Assembly: GCA_024643585.1 (NCBI GenBank) | Contig: JAHEMP010000044.1 | Span: 1 to 12,214 of the forward strand | Length of the DNA stretch: 12,214 nt | Direction: 5' to 3' | Source: Crocinitomicaceae bacterium | GTDB taxonomy: Bacteria > Bacteroidota > Bacteroidia > Flavobacteriales_D > Crocinitomicaceae | Shown: in pieces, positions 6,361 through 12,214 of the stretch | Layout: every line of letters begins with the position of its first letter | How positions within the stretch are numbered: position 1 is the first letter of the stretch | The notes under the pieces: generated by a model | The model's database searches: none | What the model saw: only the letters and a program-made list of their open reading frames with translations | Told to the model about the DNA's origin: nothing | Position numbers and translations under genes: made by a program

Positions 6361-8583
6361 TTAGGAAATCGTTTCTTCTTCGTCATCGAGGCTATCGTCC
6401 CATCTCTCAACGCGTTGAACACCCTCTACTATCTCAAATTTGGTCATCAATTCTTTCAGGTGTTTTGTATCGTATACCAACACTTTTAGCTTCCCTTCAA
6501 AAATTCCGTCTTCTGTCTCGAATGAAATGGATTTCATGTTAACATTCAACTGATTCGAAACAATCTCCGTTAATTTGTTTACTAGGCCAACACTATCGAA
6601 ACCTCTCAATCGTATACTTGCAATTCGCTCGGTATATTGTTCACCTTTCCATCTCGCTTTGATACAGCGATAGGCCATTTTTGATTGCAAATGTTCAGCA
6701 TTAGGACAATTGCTTCTATGAACCTTTATTCCTTCATTAATAGTAATAAATCCAAACACTTTATCACCTGGAATTGGGTTGCAGCATTTTGACATTCTAT
6801 AATCAATGTTTTTGAAATCATCACCGATAATAATTGTATCCTTTTTCTGGTCAATGCTCGTGAGTGAACTCACTTTTTTCTTTGGAATGATAGGAGCTTT
6901 TTTCTCCATTTGCAACATTCCATTATCGTTTTCTATCTCCCTAAGTCGTGTAAGATCAATTTTACCTTTTGCGATTTTAAAATACAATTCTGTCGCAGTT
7001 GACTGGGCATAAAATCGCTCTAACGCAGCAATATTCTCAGAATTGAAGCGTATATTGTGTTGTTTGAATTTTCGTTCAAGAATTTCTTTGCCATCCTGAG
7101 CAATAATTTTTCTTTCGTCATTCAAAGATGACTTTATTTTTTGCTTCGCTCTGGCTGTTGTTACAAATCTTAACCAATCTTCGTTGGGTCTTTGTTTAGA
7201 AGAGGTGATTATTTCGAGCTGATCACCGCTATTTAATTGGTGTGACAAGGGCACCAAACGATTGTTCACTTTTGCACCTATGCATCTATCCCCAATATCT
7301 GTATGAATATCGTAGGCAAAATCGAGAATGGTAGAATTCACAGGCAAAACTCGTAATTCACCTTTCGGCGTAAATACATATATTTCTTCTGCAAACAAAT
7401 TCAATTTAAATTCATCCACAAAATCCAAAGCATTGCCATTTGGACTTTCCATCAAATCCCTAATCTCTGTAATCCAGCGATCGAACTTACTTTCATTCGA
7501 ATTGGACTCCTTGTATTTGTAATGCGCCGCTAGTCCTTTTTCGGCAATTTCATCCATTCTTTTCGAACGAATCTGCACTTCTACCCATTTCCCAGATGGA
7601 GACATTACGGTGGTGTGCAAGGACTCATATCCATTCGCACGAGGCGTAGAAATCCAATCTCTCAAGCGATCCGGACTTGGCTGATAAAAATCAGTAACTA
7701 TGGAATACAAACGCCAACAATCGGCTTTTTCCATATGGGGCTCAGATTCAACTATTATCCGAATTGCGAACAAATCATATACCTCCTCAAAAGGTATTTC
7801 TTTCGAAATCATTTTACGATGGATAGAAGAAATTGATTTCGTTCTAGCTTTAATTTCGAAATTGTAGCCTTGTGCCGTTAAAGCTTCTTTTATTGGTGTA
7901 ATAAATCTGCGGATAAATCTATTTCGAACATCCTTCGTTGATTTTAGATTACTCTCAATCTGACTATAAATTTCAGGCTCGGTGTAGCGAAGTGACAAGT
8001 CTTCAAGTTCACTCTTGATCGAATACAATCCCAAACGATGCGCTAATGGAGCGTATAAGAACTTTGTTTCAGCGGCTATTTTCTGCTGTTTATCAAAAAC
8101 CATACTATCCAATGTTCGCATATTGTGCAAACGATCAGCTAGTTTTATTAATACAACTCGAATGTCATCCGAAATTGTAAGTATCATTTTACGGAAATTC
8201 TCTGCTTGGATAGAAGCGTTTTGATCAAAAACCTCAGGTATTTTTGTCAACCCATCGATAATTAATCGAACTTTTGCTCCAAATAAGTCTTCCACATCGT
8301 CTAATGTGATATGCGTGTCCTCGACCGTGTCGTGCAGCAAGGCACAAATTAACGCCGTTGCTCCTAAACCTATTTCCTCGGTACAAATCCGAGCTACTGC
8401 AATTGGATGGTAAATGTAGGGTTCACCCGATTTACGGCGCATATCTTTGTGTGCATCAAGTGCTACATCGAATGCTCTTCGTATTTTTTTTGTATCTTCT
8501 TTCGACCTGTTTTTACAAGATCGCAAAAGTCCCTTAAAAGCGTTAAGAATTTCCTTCCTTTCCTTTTCTAAGTCTATCTCCAT
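6361..8583 (-). CDS. Bifunctional (p)ppGpp synthetase/hydrolase, RelA/SpoT (Rel) family, 740 aa
   Basis: Makes the alarmone (p)ppGpp from ATP and GDP/GTP and hydrolyses it, controlling the stringent response. Domains: HD hydrolase (about 40-195) with His59 (YHPIAVA), His84-Asp85 (LLHDTVEDT) and LADRLHNMRTL, so the metal-binding set is intact; synthetase (about 245-360) with ANGYESLHTTV, VEVQIRS and GLAAHYKYK; TGS (about 400-461); helical region; Cys/zinc-finger segment with Cys600-Cys601, His622 and Cys626; ACT/RRM domain (about 653-728). The synthetase loop reads RLRD at 306-309, a conservative form of the RxKD motif of bifunctional enzymes and not the ExDD of RelA-type synthetases. The length matches long Rel/SpoT proteins. 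The frame extends two codons to GTG 8589, but ATG 8583 is the more likely start. It lies upstream of rimO and is possibly co-transcribed with it. Whether this is the only long RSH in the genome is not visible, so I do not choose between the names relA, spoT and rel. Confidence 0.96.
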   Translation of the reverse strand: MEIDLEKERKEILNAFKGLLRSCKNRSKEDTKKIRRAFDVALDAHKDMRRKSGEPYIYHPIAVARICTEEIGLGATALICALLHDTVEDTHITLDDVEDLFGAKVRLIIDGLTKIPEVFDQNASIQAENFRKMILTISDDIRVVLIKLADRLHNMRTLDSMVFDKQQKIAAETKFLYAPLAHRLGLYSIKSELEDLSLRYTEPEIYSQIESNLKSTKDVRNRFIRRFITPIKEALTAQGYNFEIKARTKSISSIHRKMISKEIPFEEVYDLFAIRIIVESEPHMEKADCWRLYSIVTDFYQPSPDRLRDWISTPRANGYESLHTTVMSPSGKWVEVQIRSKRMDEIAEKGLAAHYKYKESNSNESKFDRWITEIRDLMESPNGNALDFVDEFKLNLFAEEIYVFTPKGELRVLPVNSTILDFAYDIHTDIGDRCIGAKVNNRLVPLSHQLNSGDQLEIITSSKQRPNEDWLRFVTTARAKQKIKSSLNDERKIIAQDGKEILERKFKQHNIRFNSENIAALERFYAQSTATELYFKIAKGKIDLTRLREIENDNGMLQMEKKAPIIPKKKVSSLTSIDQKKDTIIIGDDFKNIDYRMSKCCNPIPGDKVFGFITINEGIKVHRSNCPNAEHLQSKMAYRCIKARWKGEQYTERIASIRLRGFDSVGLVNKLTEIVSNQLNVNMKSISFETEDGIFEGKLKVLVYDTKHLKELMTKFEIVEGVQRVERWDDSLDDEEETIS

Positions 8584-8602
8584 CTGCACATTTTAAGCGT
8601 TA

Positions 8603-8632
8603 TAAAGGTACATTAATAAAAAAGTAAGACAA
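8603..8632 (-). promoter_or_regulatory. Candidate promoter of the rel/spoT gene
   Basis: On the minus strand, TTG (8632-8630), 19 nt, then TACCTTTA (8610-8603), one mismatch from TAnnTTTG. The predicted start is near 8598, about 15 nt before ATG 8583. The spacing is good; the -7 box is imperfect. Confidence 0.5.
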
Positions 8633-8642
8633 TTTTTTAGGC

Positions 8643-8671
8643 ATAAAAAAAGCGAGAACTTAATCTCGCTT
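8643..8671 (-). terminator. Intrinsic terminator of fahA
   Basis: An 8-bp stem, AAGCGAGA (8650-8657) with TCTCGCTT (8664-8671), has a 6-nt loop. On the minus strand it is followed by a run of T, so it ends transcription arriving from fahA, whose stop codon is about 30 nt before it. It separates fahA from the rel/spoT promoter. Confidence 0.85.
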
Positions 8672-8701
8672 CAGTATTGTTAAAAATGAAAAGGTTTCTT
8701 T

Positions 8702-9976
8702 TTATTTAGTCGGTAAGACTTTCGTGACTATCTCTCCAAATCCAATTCGAATTCCATTTTTCTCCGAGTACCCTTTCATTATGACCGTATCGTGATCATT
8801 GATGAATTTACGCTCTGTACCATCGGACATTTTCAATGGTTTAGTGCCTTTCCAAGCAAGCTCGAGCATGGATCCATAACTATCTTCCGTTGGACCAGAA
8901 ATTGTTCCTGAACCCATTAAATCTCCACAACGAATATTACACCCATTGACTGTGTGATGCGCTAATTGTTGCACCATTGTCCAATACATATACTTGAAAT
9001 TCGAGCGACAGACAACGTTATTTTCGGAATTCTCGGGTTGAATTCCCATTTCTAAATGAATGTCATACGATTTTTGACCAGTCGTTTTGAGGTAGTCCAA
9101 AACTTTGGGTGCTTGCTCTGGATTATCTACTTTAAAGGGCTCCAAAGCATCTAATGTAACTATCCATGGTGAAAGCGAGGAAGCAAAATTCTTCGCTAAG
9201 AAAGGTCCGAGTGGCACATACTCCCAAGACTGAATATCTCGAGCCGACCAATCATTGAACAAACACATTCCAAAAATATAATCTTCAGCTTCCTCAGTAG
9301 AAATTGATTCTCCAAGAGGTTTACCGTCGAAAGTAATAAACGCCATCTCCAATTCGAAATCCAAACGTTGCGTTGGTCCAAAAGTAGGATCTTTTTCAGG
9401 GTCATTTCTGGTTTGACCTTTTGGTCTATAAATTGGTTCTCCAGAAACAATAATTGAACTTGAGCGGCCATGATATCCCACGGGCAGCCATAACCAGTTT
9501 GGTAAAAGAGCATTATTGGGGTCACGAAACATAGTTCCTACGTTTGTAGCGTGCTCTCGGGAGGAATAAAAATCAGTATAATCTCCAATTTCCACAGGCA
9601 ATAGCATGGTTACCTGATCGGCCGGTATTAAAACTTGTCCGACATGATGTTCGTTGTTTTGCAAATCACTATGACTTGTATCCAGCAATTTAGAAATTCG
9701 GTTTCGAAGATCTCTAACTGCTTTTTTACCTTTTTTCATCATTGAATTGAGCGATGTTGCATCAAAATCATGCGCTTCAAAAGGTAAGTTTTCTAGATAT
9801 CCTAAAACGAAAAGAGATTTCAAATCCACAACGTAATCGCCTATTCTTGAACCAACTCTCGTATTCATTTGTGCCGTTTTGAAAACGCCAAAAGGAATGT
9901 TTTGGATTGGAAAATCTGAATTTTGAGGTACTTCTACCCACGATTTTAAATCTGGATTATTTGCTGGAATATTCAT
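8702..9976 (-). CDS. fahA: Fumarylacetoacetase, 424 aa
   Basis: Hydrolyses 4-fumarylacetoacetate to fumarate and acetoacetate, the last step of phenylalanine/tyrosine degradation through homogentisate. An N-terminal SH3-like domain (about 1-120) precedes the catalytic FAH fold. Expected active-site residues by comparison with the mammalian enzyme: Asp135 (metal) and His142 (catalytic) in DFYSSREHATNVG, Glu208 and Glu210 in LDFELEMAF, Asp242 in FNDWSARD, Lys262 in FLAKNF, and Glu372 in GSMLELAWKG. The length is close to the roughly 420-residue norm and no key residue is missing. It is flanked by its own -7 box and terminator, so it appears to be a single-gene unit. The other pathway enzymes, 4-hydroxyphenylpyruvate dioxygenase and homogentisate dioxygenase, are not in this window. 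Confidence 0.97.
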   Translation of the reverse strand: MNIPANNPDLKSWVEVPQNSDFPIQNIPFGVFKTAQMNTRVGSRIGDYVVDLKSLFVLGYLENLPFEAHDFDATSLNSMMKKGKKAVRDLRNRISKLLDTSHSDLQNNEHHVGQVLIPADQVTMLLPVEIGDYTDFYSSREHATNVGTMFRDPNNALLPNWLWLPVGYHGRSSSIIVSGEPIYRPKGQTRNDPEKDPTFGPTQRLDFELEMAFITFDGKPLGESISTEEAEDYIFGMCLFNDWSARDIQSWEYVPLGPFLAKNFASSLSPWIVTLDALEPFKVDNPEQAPKVLDYLKTTGQKSYDIHLEMGIQPENSENNVVCRSNFKYMYWTMVQQLAHHTVNGCNIRCGDLMGSGTISGPTEDSYGSMLELAWKGTKPLKMSDGTERKFINDHDTVIMKGYSEKNGIRIGFGEIVTKVLPTK

Positions 9977-10004
9977 GTTTTTCTTTGCTATCGTTCAATT
10001 TTAA

Positions 10005-10012
10005 CAAAGTTA
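10005..10012 (-). promoter_or_regulatory. -7 box TAACTTTG of fahA
   Basis: This is an exact TAnnTTTG match on the minus strand, 28 nt before ATG 9976. A short inverted repeat (TTAAC, AAA, GTTAA at 10001-10013) overlaps the box and could bind a regulator or be chance. The nearest upstream TTG (10027-10025) is only 12 nt away, so a proper -33 element is lacking. Confidence 0.5.
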
Positions 10013-10040
10013 ACTAGAATATATCAATTATGAATATGGG

Positions 10041-10104
10041 AATTACGGCTAAATCCAAATTCCTCCTTTCGCAATCCGTAATCCGTAATCCGTAATCCGT
10101 AATT
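10041..10104 (-). terminator. Possible 3' hairpin of ychF formed by the heptamer array
   Basis: An 8-bp inverted repeat (10041-10048 with 10097-10104) encloses about 48 nt. A competing 6-bp stem, GGAATT (10039-10044) with AATTCC (10058-10063), overlaps one arm. No T-run follows either, so neither is a standard intrinsic terminator. It is listed because no other end signal for ychF is visible. Confidence 0.2.
10073..10103. repeat. 7-bp tandem repeat, four copies of AATCCGT plus a partial fifth
   Basis: Four perfect head-to-tail AATCCGT units (10073-10100) are followed by AAT. The array ends 3 nt before the ychF stop codon (10107-10109), so on the minus strand it lies at the start of the ychF 3' end. 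The last unit forms CCGTAATT (10097-10104), which is complementary to AATTACGG at 10041-10048. The array could therefore fold into a stem in the ychF transcript. No other repeat of this kind occurs in the window. Confidence 0.85.
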
Positions 10105-10106
10105 GA

Positions 10107-11204
10107 TTACACGTTAAAACGGAAATGCATAACATCTCCATCACTAACTATATATTCTTTTCCTTCGACTTTGAATTTACCAGCTTCTTTGACGGCTGCT
10201 TCTGAACCCAAAGTTGTGAAATCTTCATATTTCATAACCTCTGCACGAATGAAACCTTTCTCAAAATCAGTATGAATTACTCCTGCAGCTTGCGGTGCCG
10301 TCATACCTTTTTCAATTGTCCAAGCGCGCACTTCCTTAACCCCAGCGGTAAAATACGTTTGCAAATTCAACAAACTATAGGCTTGTCGAATCAATCGATT
10401 TACGCCTGGCTCTTCCAAACCTAATTCTTCTAAGAACATTTCACGTTCCTCGTAGGTGTCCAATTCGTTGATGTCTGCTTCAATTTTGGCACCAATCACC
10501 ATCACCTCAGCATTTTCATCTTTAACGGAAGCTTTTAATTGCTCAACATATTCATTCCCTGTTTTAACCGCACTTTCTTCAACATTGCACAAGTACAACA
10601 CTGGTTTTGCTGTAATCAAATGAAAACCTTTAACAATTGCCCATTCTTTGTCGTCGAAATCCATTGCACGAACAGATTTACCTTCTTCTAGGTGCAATTT
10701 AATGCGTTGAGCAACATCATTTTCTTTGACAATATCCTTATCTCCAGACTTTAGAACGCGTGCTAAAGAAGCTATTCTCTTTTCGATAGATTCTAAATCT
10801 TTCAATTGCAATTCCAAATCAATAACCTCTTTATCTCGCACGGGGTTTACATTTCCGTCAACATGAATGATATTGTCATCTGTGAAACATCTCACCACGT
10901 GGATAATCGCGTCTGTTTCACGAATATTTGCCAAAAACTGATTCCCTAATCCTTCTCCTTTGGAGGCTCCTTTTACCAATCCAGCAATATCAACAATTTC
11001 CATTGTGGTTGGGACAACTCTTTCGGGATTAACAATGCTTTCTAGCTTTTGTAAACGTGGATCAGGCACAGAAATCGTACCTATATTCGGTTCAATTGTA
11101 CAAAAAGGAAAATTTGCCGATTGCGCTTTTGCACTCGACAAGCAGTTGAACAAGGTAGATTTTCCAACATTTGGTAAACCGACAATTCCGCATTTTAAAG
11201 CCAT
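10107..11204 (-). CDS. ychF: Redox-regulated ribosome-associated ATPase YchF, 365 aa
   Basis: An Obg-family P-loop protein that prefers ATP, binds ribosomes and is linked to translation and the oxidative stress response. G1/Walker A is G9-LPNVGKST (Lys15, Ser16). G3 is DIAG at 72-75 followed by LVKGASKGEGLG. The G4 site reads N207-V-E-E210 in place of NKxD, the change behind ATP preference in this family. The known catalytic His114 and the redox-sensitive Cys35 of E. coli YchF are both at the same positions here (FCTIEPN and NIIHVDG). A helical insertion spans about 128-200 and a TGS domain about 280-363. The length compares with 363 in E. coli. Start ATG 11204 sits 17 nt after a -7 box. It is divergent from the SRPBCC gene and apparently monocistronic; in many other bacteria ychF follows pth, which is not seen here. 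Confidence 0.97.
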   Translation of the reverse strand: MALKCGIVGLPNVGKSTLFNCLSSAKAQSANFPFCTIEPNIGTISVPDPRLQKLESIVNPERVVPTTMEIVDIAGLVKGASKGEGLGNQFLANIRETDAIIHVVRCFTDDNIIHVDGNVNPVRDKEVIDLELQLKDLESIEKRIASLARVLKSGDKDIVKENDVAQRIKLHLEEGKSVRAMDFDDKEWAIVKGFHLITAKPVLYLCNVEESAVKTGNEYVEQLKASVKDENAEVMVIGAKIEADINELDTYEEREMFLEELGLEEPGVNRLIRQAYSLLNLQTYFTAGVKEVRAWTIEKGMTAPQAAGVIHTDFEKGFIRAEVMKYEDFTTLGSEAAVKEAGKFKVEGKEYIVSDGDVMHFRFNV

Positions 11205-11221
11205 GGAAGTAAAATTTTGTG

Positions 11222-11229
11222 CAAAGATA
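11222..11229 (-). promoter_or_regulatory. -7 box TATCTTTG of ychF
   Basis: This is an exact TAnnTTTG match on the minus strand, identical to the rimO box, 17 nt before ATG 11204. The nearest upstream TTG (11262-11260) is 30 nt away, too far for a usual -33 element. Confidence 0.55.
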
Positions 11230-11263
11230 GGGAAAGTTTCCTTTTCGAAAAGGTTTAAGCAAG

Positions 11264-11288
11264 TTGCTTTTCATTTGGGCTATTTTCG
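11264..11288 (+). promoter_or_regulatory. Weak candidate promoter of the SRPBCC-GNAT pair
   Basis: TTG (11264-11266), 14 nt, then TATTTTCG (11281-11288), one mismatch from TAnnTTTG. The spacer is shorter than usual. ATG 11313 lies 24 nt after the box. It is the best match between the divergent ychF and this gene. Confidence 0.3.
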
Positions 11289-11312
11289 TAAATTCGTTAA
11301 AATCCAAAGGCC

Positions 11313-11750
11313 ATGAAATATACATCTCAAATCGAAATTAATTTACCTATTGATAAGGTAATTGAACTTTTTGATAATCCGGACAACATGTCTAAATGGA
11401 TGGATGGCTTGCAGAGTTTTGAACATCTAAGCGGAGAACCTGGTCAACCTGGAGCAAAATCAAAATTAGTTTTTCAAATGGGAAAACGAACTATTGAAAT
11501 GATTGAAACTATTACCGTGCGTGAACTTCCCAGAGAGTTTTCAGGAATCTACGAAGCGAAAGGTGTTTGGAATTCAATTAAAAATACTTTTGAAGCTATT
11601 GACCCTACAAAGACATTATACAAAACTGAGAATGAATTCAGAATGCAAGGGTTCATGAAAATCATAGGATTTCTGATGCCTGGCGCCTTCAAAAAGCAAT
11701 CGATGAAATATTTAATTGACTTTAAAAATTTCGCCGAAAAACAAAACTAA
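11313..11750 (+). CDS. SRPBCC (START-like/polyketide cyclase-like) superfamily protein, 145 aa
   Basis: A small helix-grip protein with a likely hydrophobic ligand-binding cavity; the ligand and role are unknown. The N-terminal strand and helix, YTSQIEINLPIDKVIELF, then DNPDNMSKWMDG are the usual opening of the superfamily. The middle (about 46-115) is predicted to be beta-strands, including KLVFQM and TIEMIETITV. The C-terminal long helix (about 122-143) contains AFKKQSMKYLIDFKNFAE. The length is typical of single-domain members. There is no signal peptide or membrane helix, so it should be cytoplasmic. The stop codon is followed after 2 nt by the GTG of the GNAT gene, so the two are probably co-transcribed and translationally coupled. 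Specific activities such as aromatase or stress-protein (AHA1-like) cannot be assigned. The fold call is confident, the function is not. Confidence 0.85.
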   Translation: MKYTSQIEINLPIDKVIELFDNPDNMSKWMDGLQSFEHLSGEPGQPGAKSKLVFQMGKRTIEMIETITVRELPREFSGIYEAKGVWNSIKNTFEAIDPTKTLYKTENEFRMQGFMKIIGFLMPGAFKKQSMKYLIDFKNFAEKQN

Positions 11751-11752
11751 AA

Positions 11753-12214
11753 GTGAAAGATACAGTTCTTACTTCACCAAGAATGATACTGAGGCTCATA
11801 CGAAAATCGGACTTGAAAGAATTGCATGCTTTAAGTTCGCTTCCGGAAGTTGAAAAATACAATACACTGGGTATTCCTAGCGATATTTCCGTTACCAAAT
11901 CGATTCTAAAAGAGAGAATAAAGGACAATAAAGCAAAAAACAGTCAATACCAAACCTTCGCTATAGAGGAAAAGATTACTGAAAAATTCATCGGTGTTTT
12001 TGGCATTGTTCAAGGTAGGAAAAAACAGCAAAAGGCTGAGATTTGGTATAAATTTCATCCTAAATATTGGGGAAACGGTTTAGCAACTGAGGCAGTTAAT
12101 TGTGTTCTTGATTATTGTTTCGACGAACTAAAACTTCATCGAGTGGAAGCCGGTTGTGCTATTGACAATATCGGCTCTGTGCGAGTTCTTGAAAAAGTTG
12201 GAATGAAACATGAA
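11753..12214 (+). CDS. GNAT family N-acetyltransferase (RimJ/RimL-like), C-terminus cut by window end
   Basis: Transfers an acetyl group from acetyl-CoA to an amine; the substrate is unknown. The frame is open from GTG 11753 to the last base (154 codons, no stop), so perhaps 20-30 residues are missing. Seen: TSPRMILRLIRKSDL (7-21), the usual first strand of RimJ/RimL-type acetyltransferases; GVFGI (81-85); AEIWYKFHPKYWGNGLATEAV (95-115), where WGNGLA is the acetyl-CoA pyrophosphate-binding loop (Q/RxxGxG/A type); and DNIGSVRVLEKVGM (138-151), the conserved NxxSxRVLEKxGF end motif. GTG 11753 is chosen because it keeps the normal N-terminal strand; ATG 11783 would remove it. It begins 2 nt after the SRPBCC stop. 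It may acetylate a ribosomal protein or a small molecule such as an antibiotic; nothing here decides. Confidence 0.9.
   Translation, partial: MKDTVLTSPRMILRLIRKSDLKELHALSSLPEVEKYNTLGIPSDISVTKSILKERIKDNKAKNSQYQTFAIEEKITEKFIGVFGIVQGRKKQQKAEIWYKFHPKYWGNGLATEAVNCVLDYCFDELKLHRVEAGCAIDNIGSVRVLEKVGMKHE

Noticed and set aside
8584..8589. GTG at 8589 as start of the rel/spoT gene
   Set aside because: ATG two codons later is the more usual start; the difference is only two residues and remains uncertain.
10073..10103. CRISPR array
   Set aside because: The units are 7 bp and directly adjacent, with no spacers and no cas genes in the window.
1..12214. Mobile element, prophage or defence island
   Set aside because: No transposase, integrase, terminal repeats or defence-type genes were seen; all genes are housekeeping or surface types with intact frames.

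Overview
The window is a piece of a low-GC Bacteroidetes chromosome, most likely of the order Flavobacteriales and possibly a Crocinitomicaceae/Fluviicola-like lineage (the family-level guess is inference). Three things point there. First, a large secreted protein ends in a type IX secretion type B (gliding-motility-associated) C-terminal sorting domain, which is confined to Bacteroidetes. Second, most genes carry a TAnnTTTG -7 box, the Bacteroidetes housekeeping promoter motif, with no obvious Shine-Dalgarno sequence. Third, the housekeeping proteins have typical Bacteroidetes sequence features. There is no tRNA, rRNA, CRISPR array, insertion sequence or phage gene.

Layout. Positions 32-892 (-) encode a small MscS-type channel, divergent from efp (995-1561, +), which ends in a strong intrinsic terminator. 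Positions 1730-4936 (+) encode a 1068-residue surface or secreted protein: signal peptide, lectin-like N-terminal half, an Ig/PKD-like module, six tandem ~71-residue Ig-like modules and the T9SS sorting domain. A bidirectional terminator at 4952-4986 separates it from the convergent rimO (5002-6315, -), which lies downstream of a bifunctional relA/spoT gene (6361-8583, -). Next come fahA (8702-9976, -) with its own terminator and ychF (10107-11204, -). Between these two lies an intergenic region with a four-copy 7-bp tandem repeat. Divergent from ychF are an SRPBCC-fold gene (11313-11750, +) and, two bases after its stop, a GNAT acetyltransferase gene cut off by the window end (11753-12214, +).

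How the genes relate. Four genes act at or near the ribosome: EF-P (relief of stalling), RimO (S12 methylthiolation), Rel/SpoT ((p)ppGpp metabolism) and YchF (ribosome-associated ATPase). MscS handles osmotic downshock, FahA completes tyrosine catabolism, and the large repeat protein is probably exported through T9SS to the surface or medium. Apart from the rel-rimO and SRPBCC-GNAT pairs, the genes look like separate transcription units, not one system. I see no convincing new multi-gene system. The points most worth a second look are the heptamer repeat next to ychF, promoters placed so that mscS and rimO mRNAs would be leaderless, and the mosaic repeat pattern of the surface protein.
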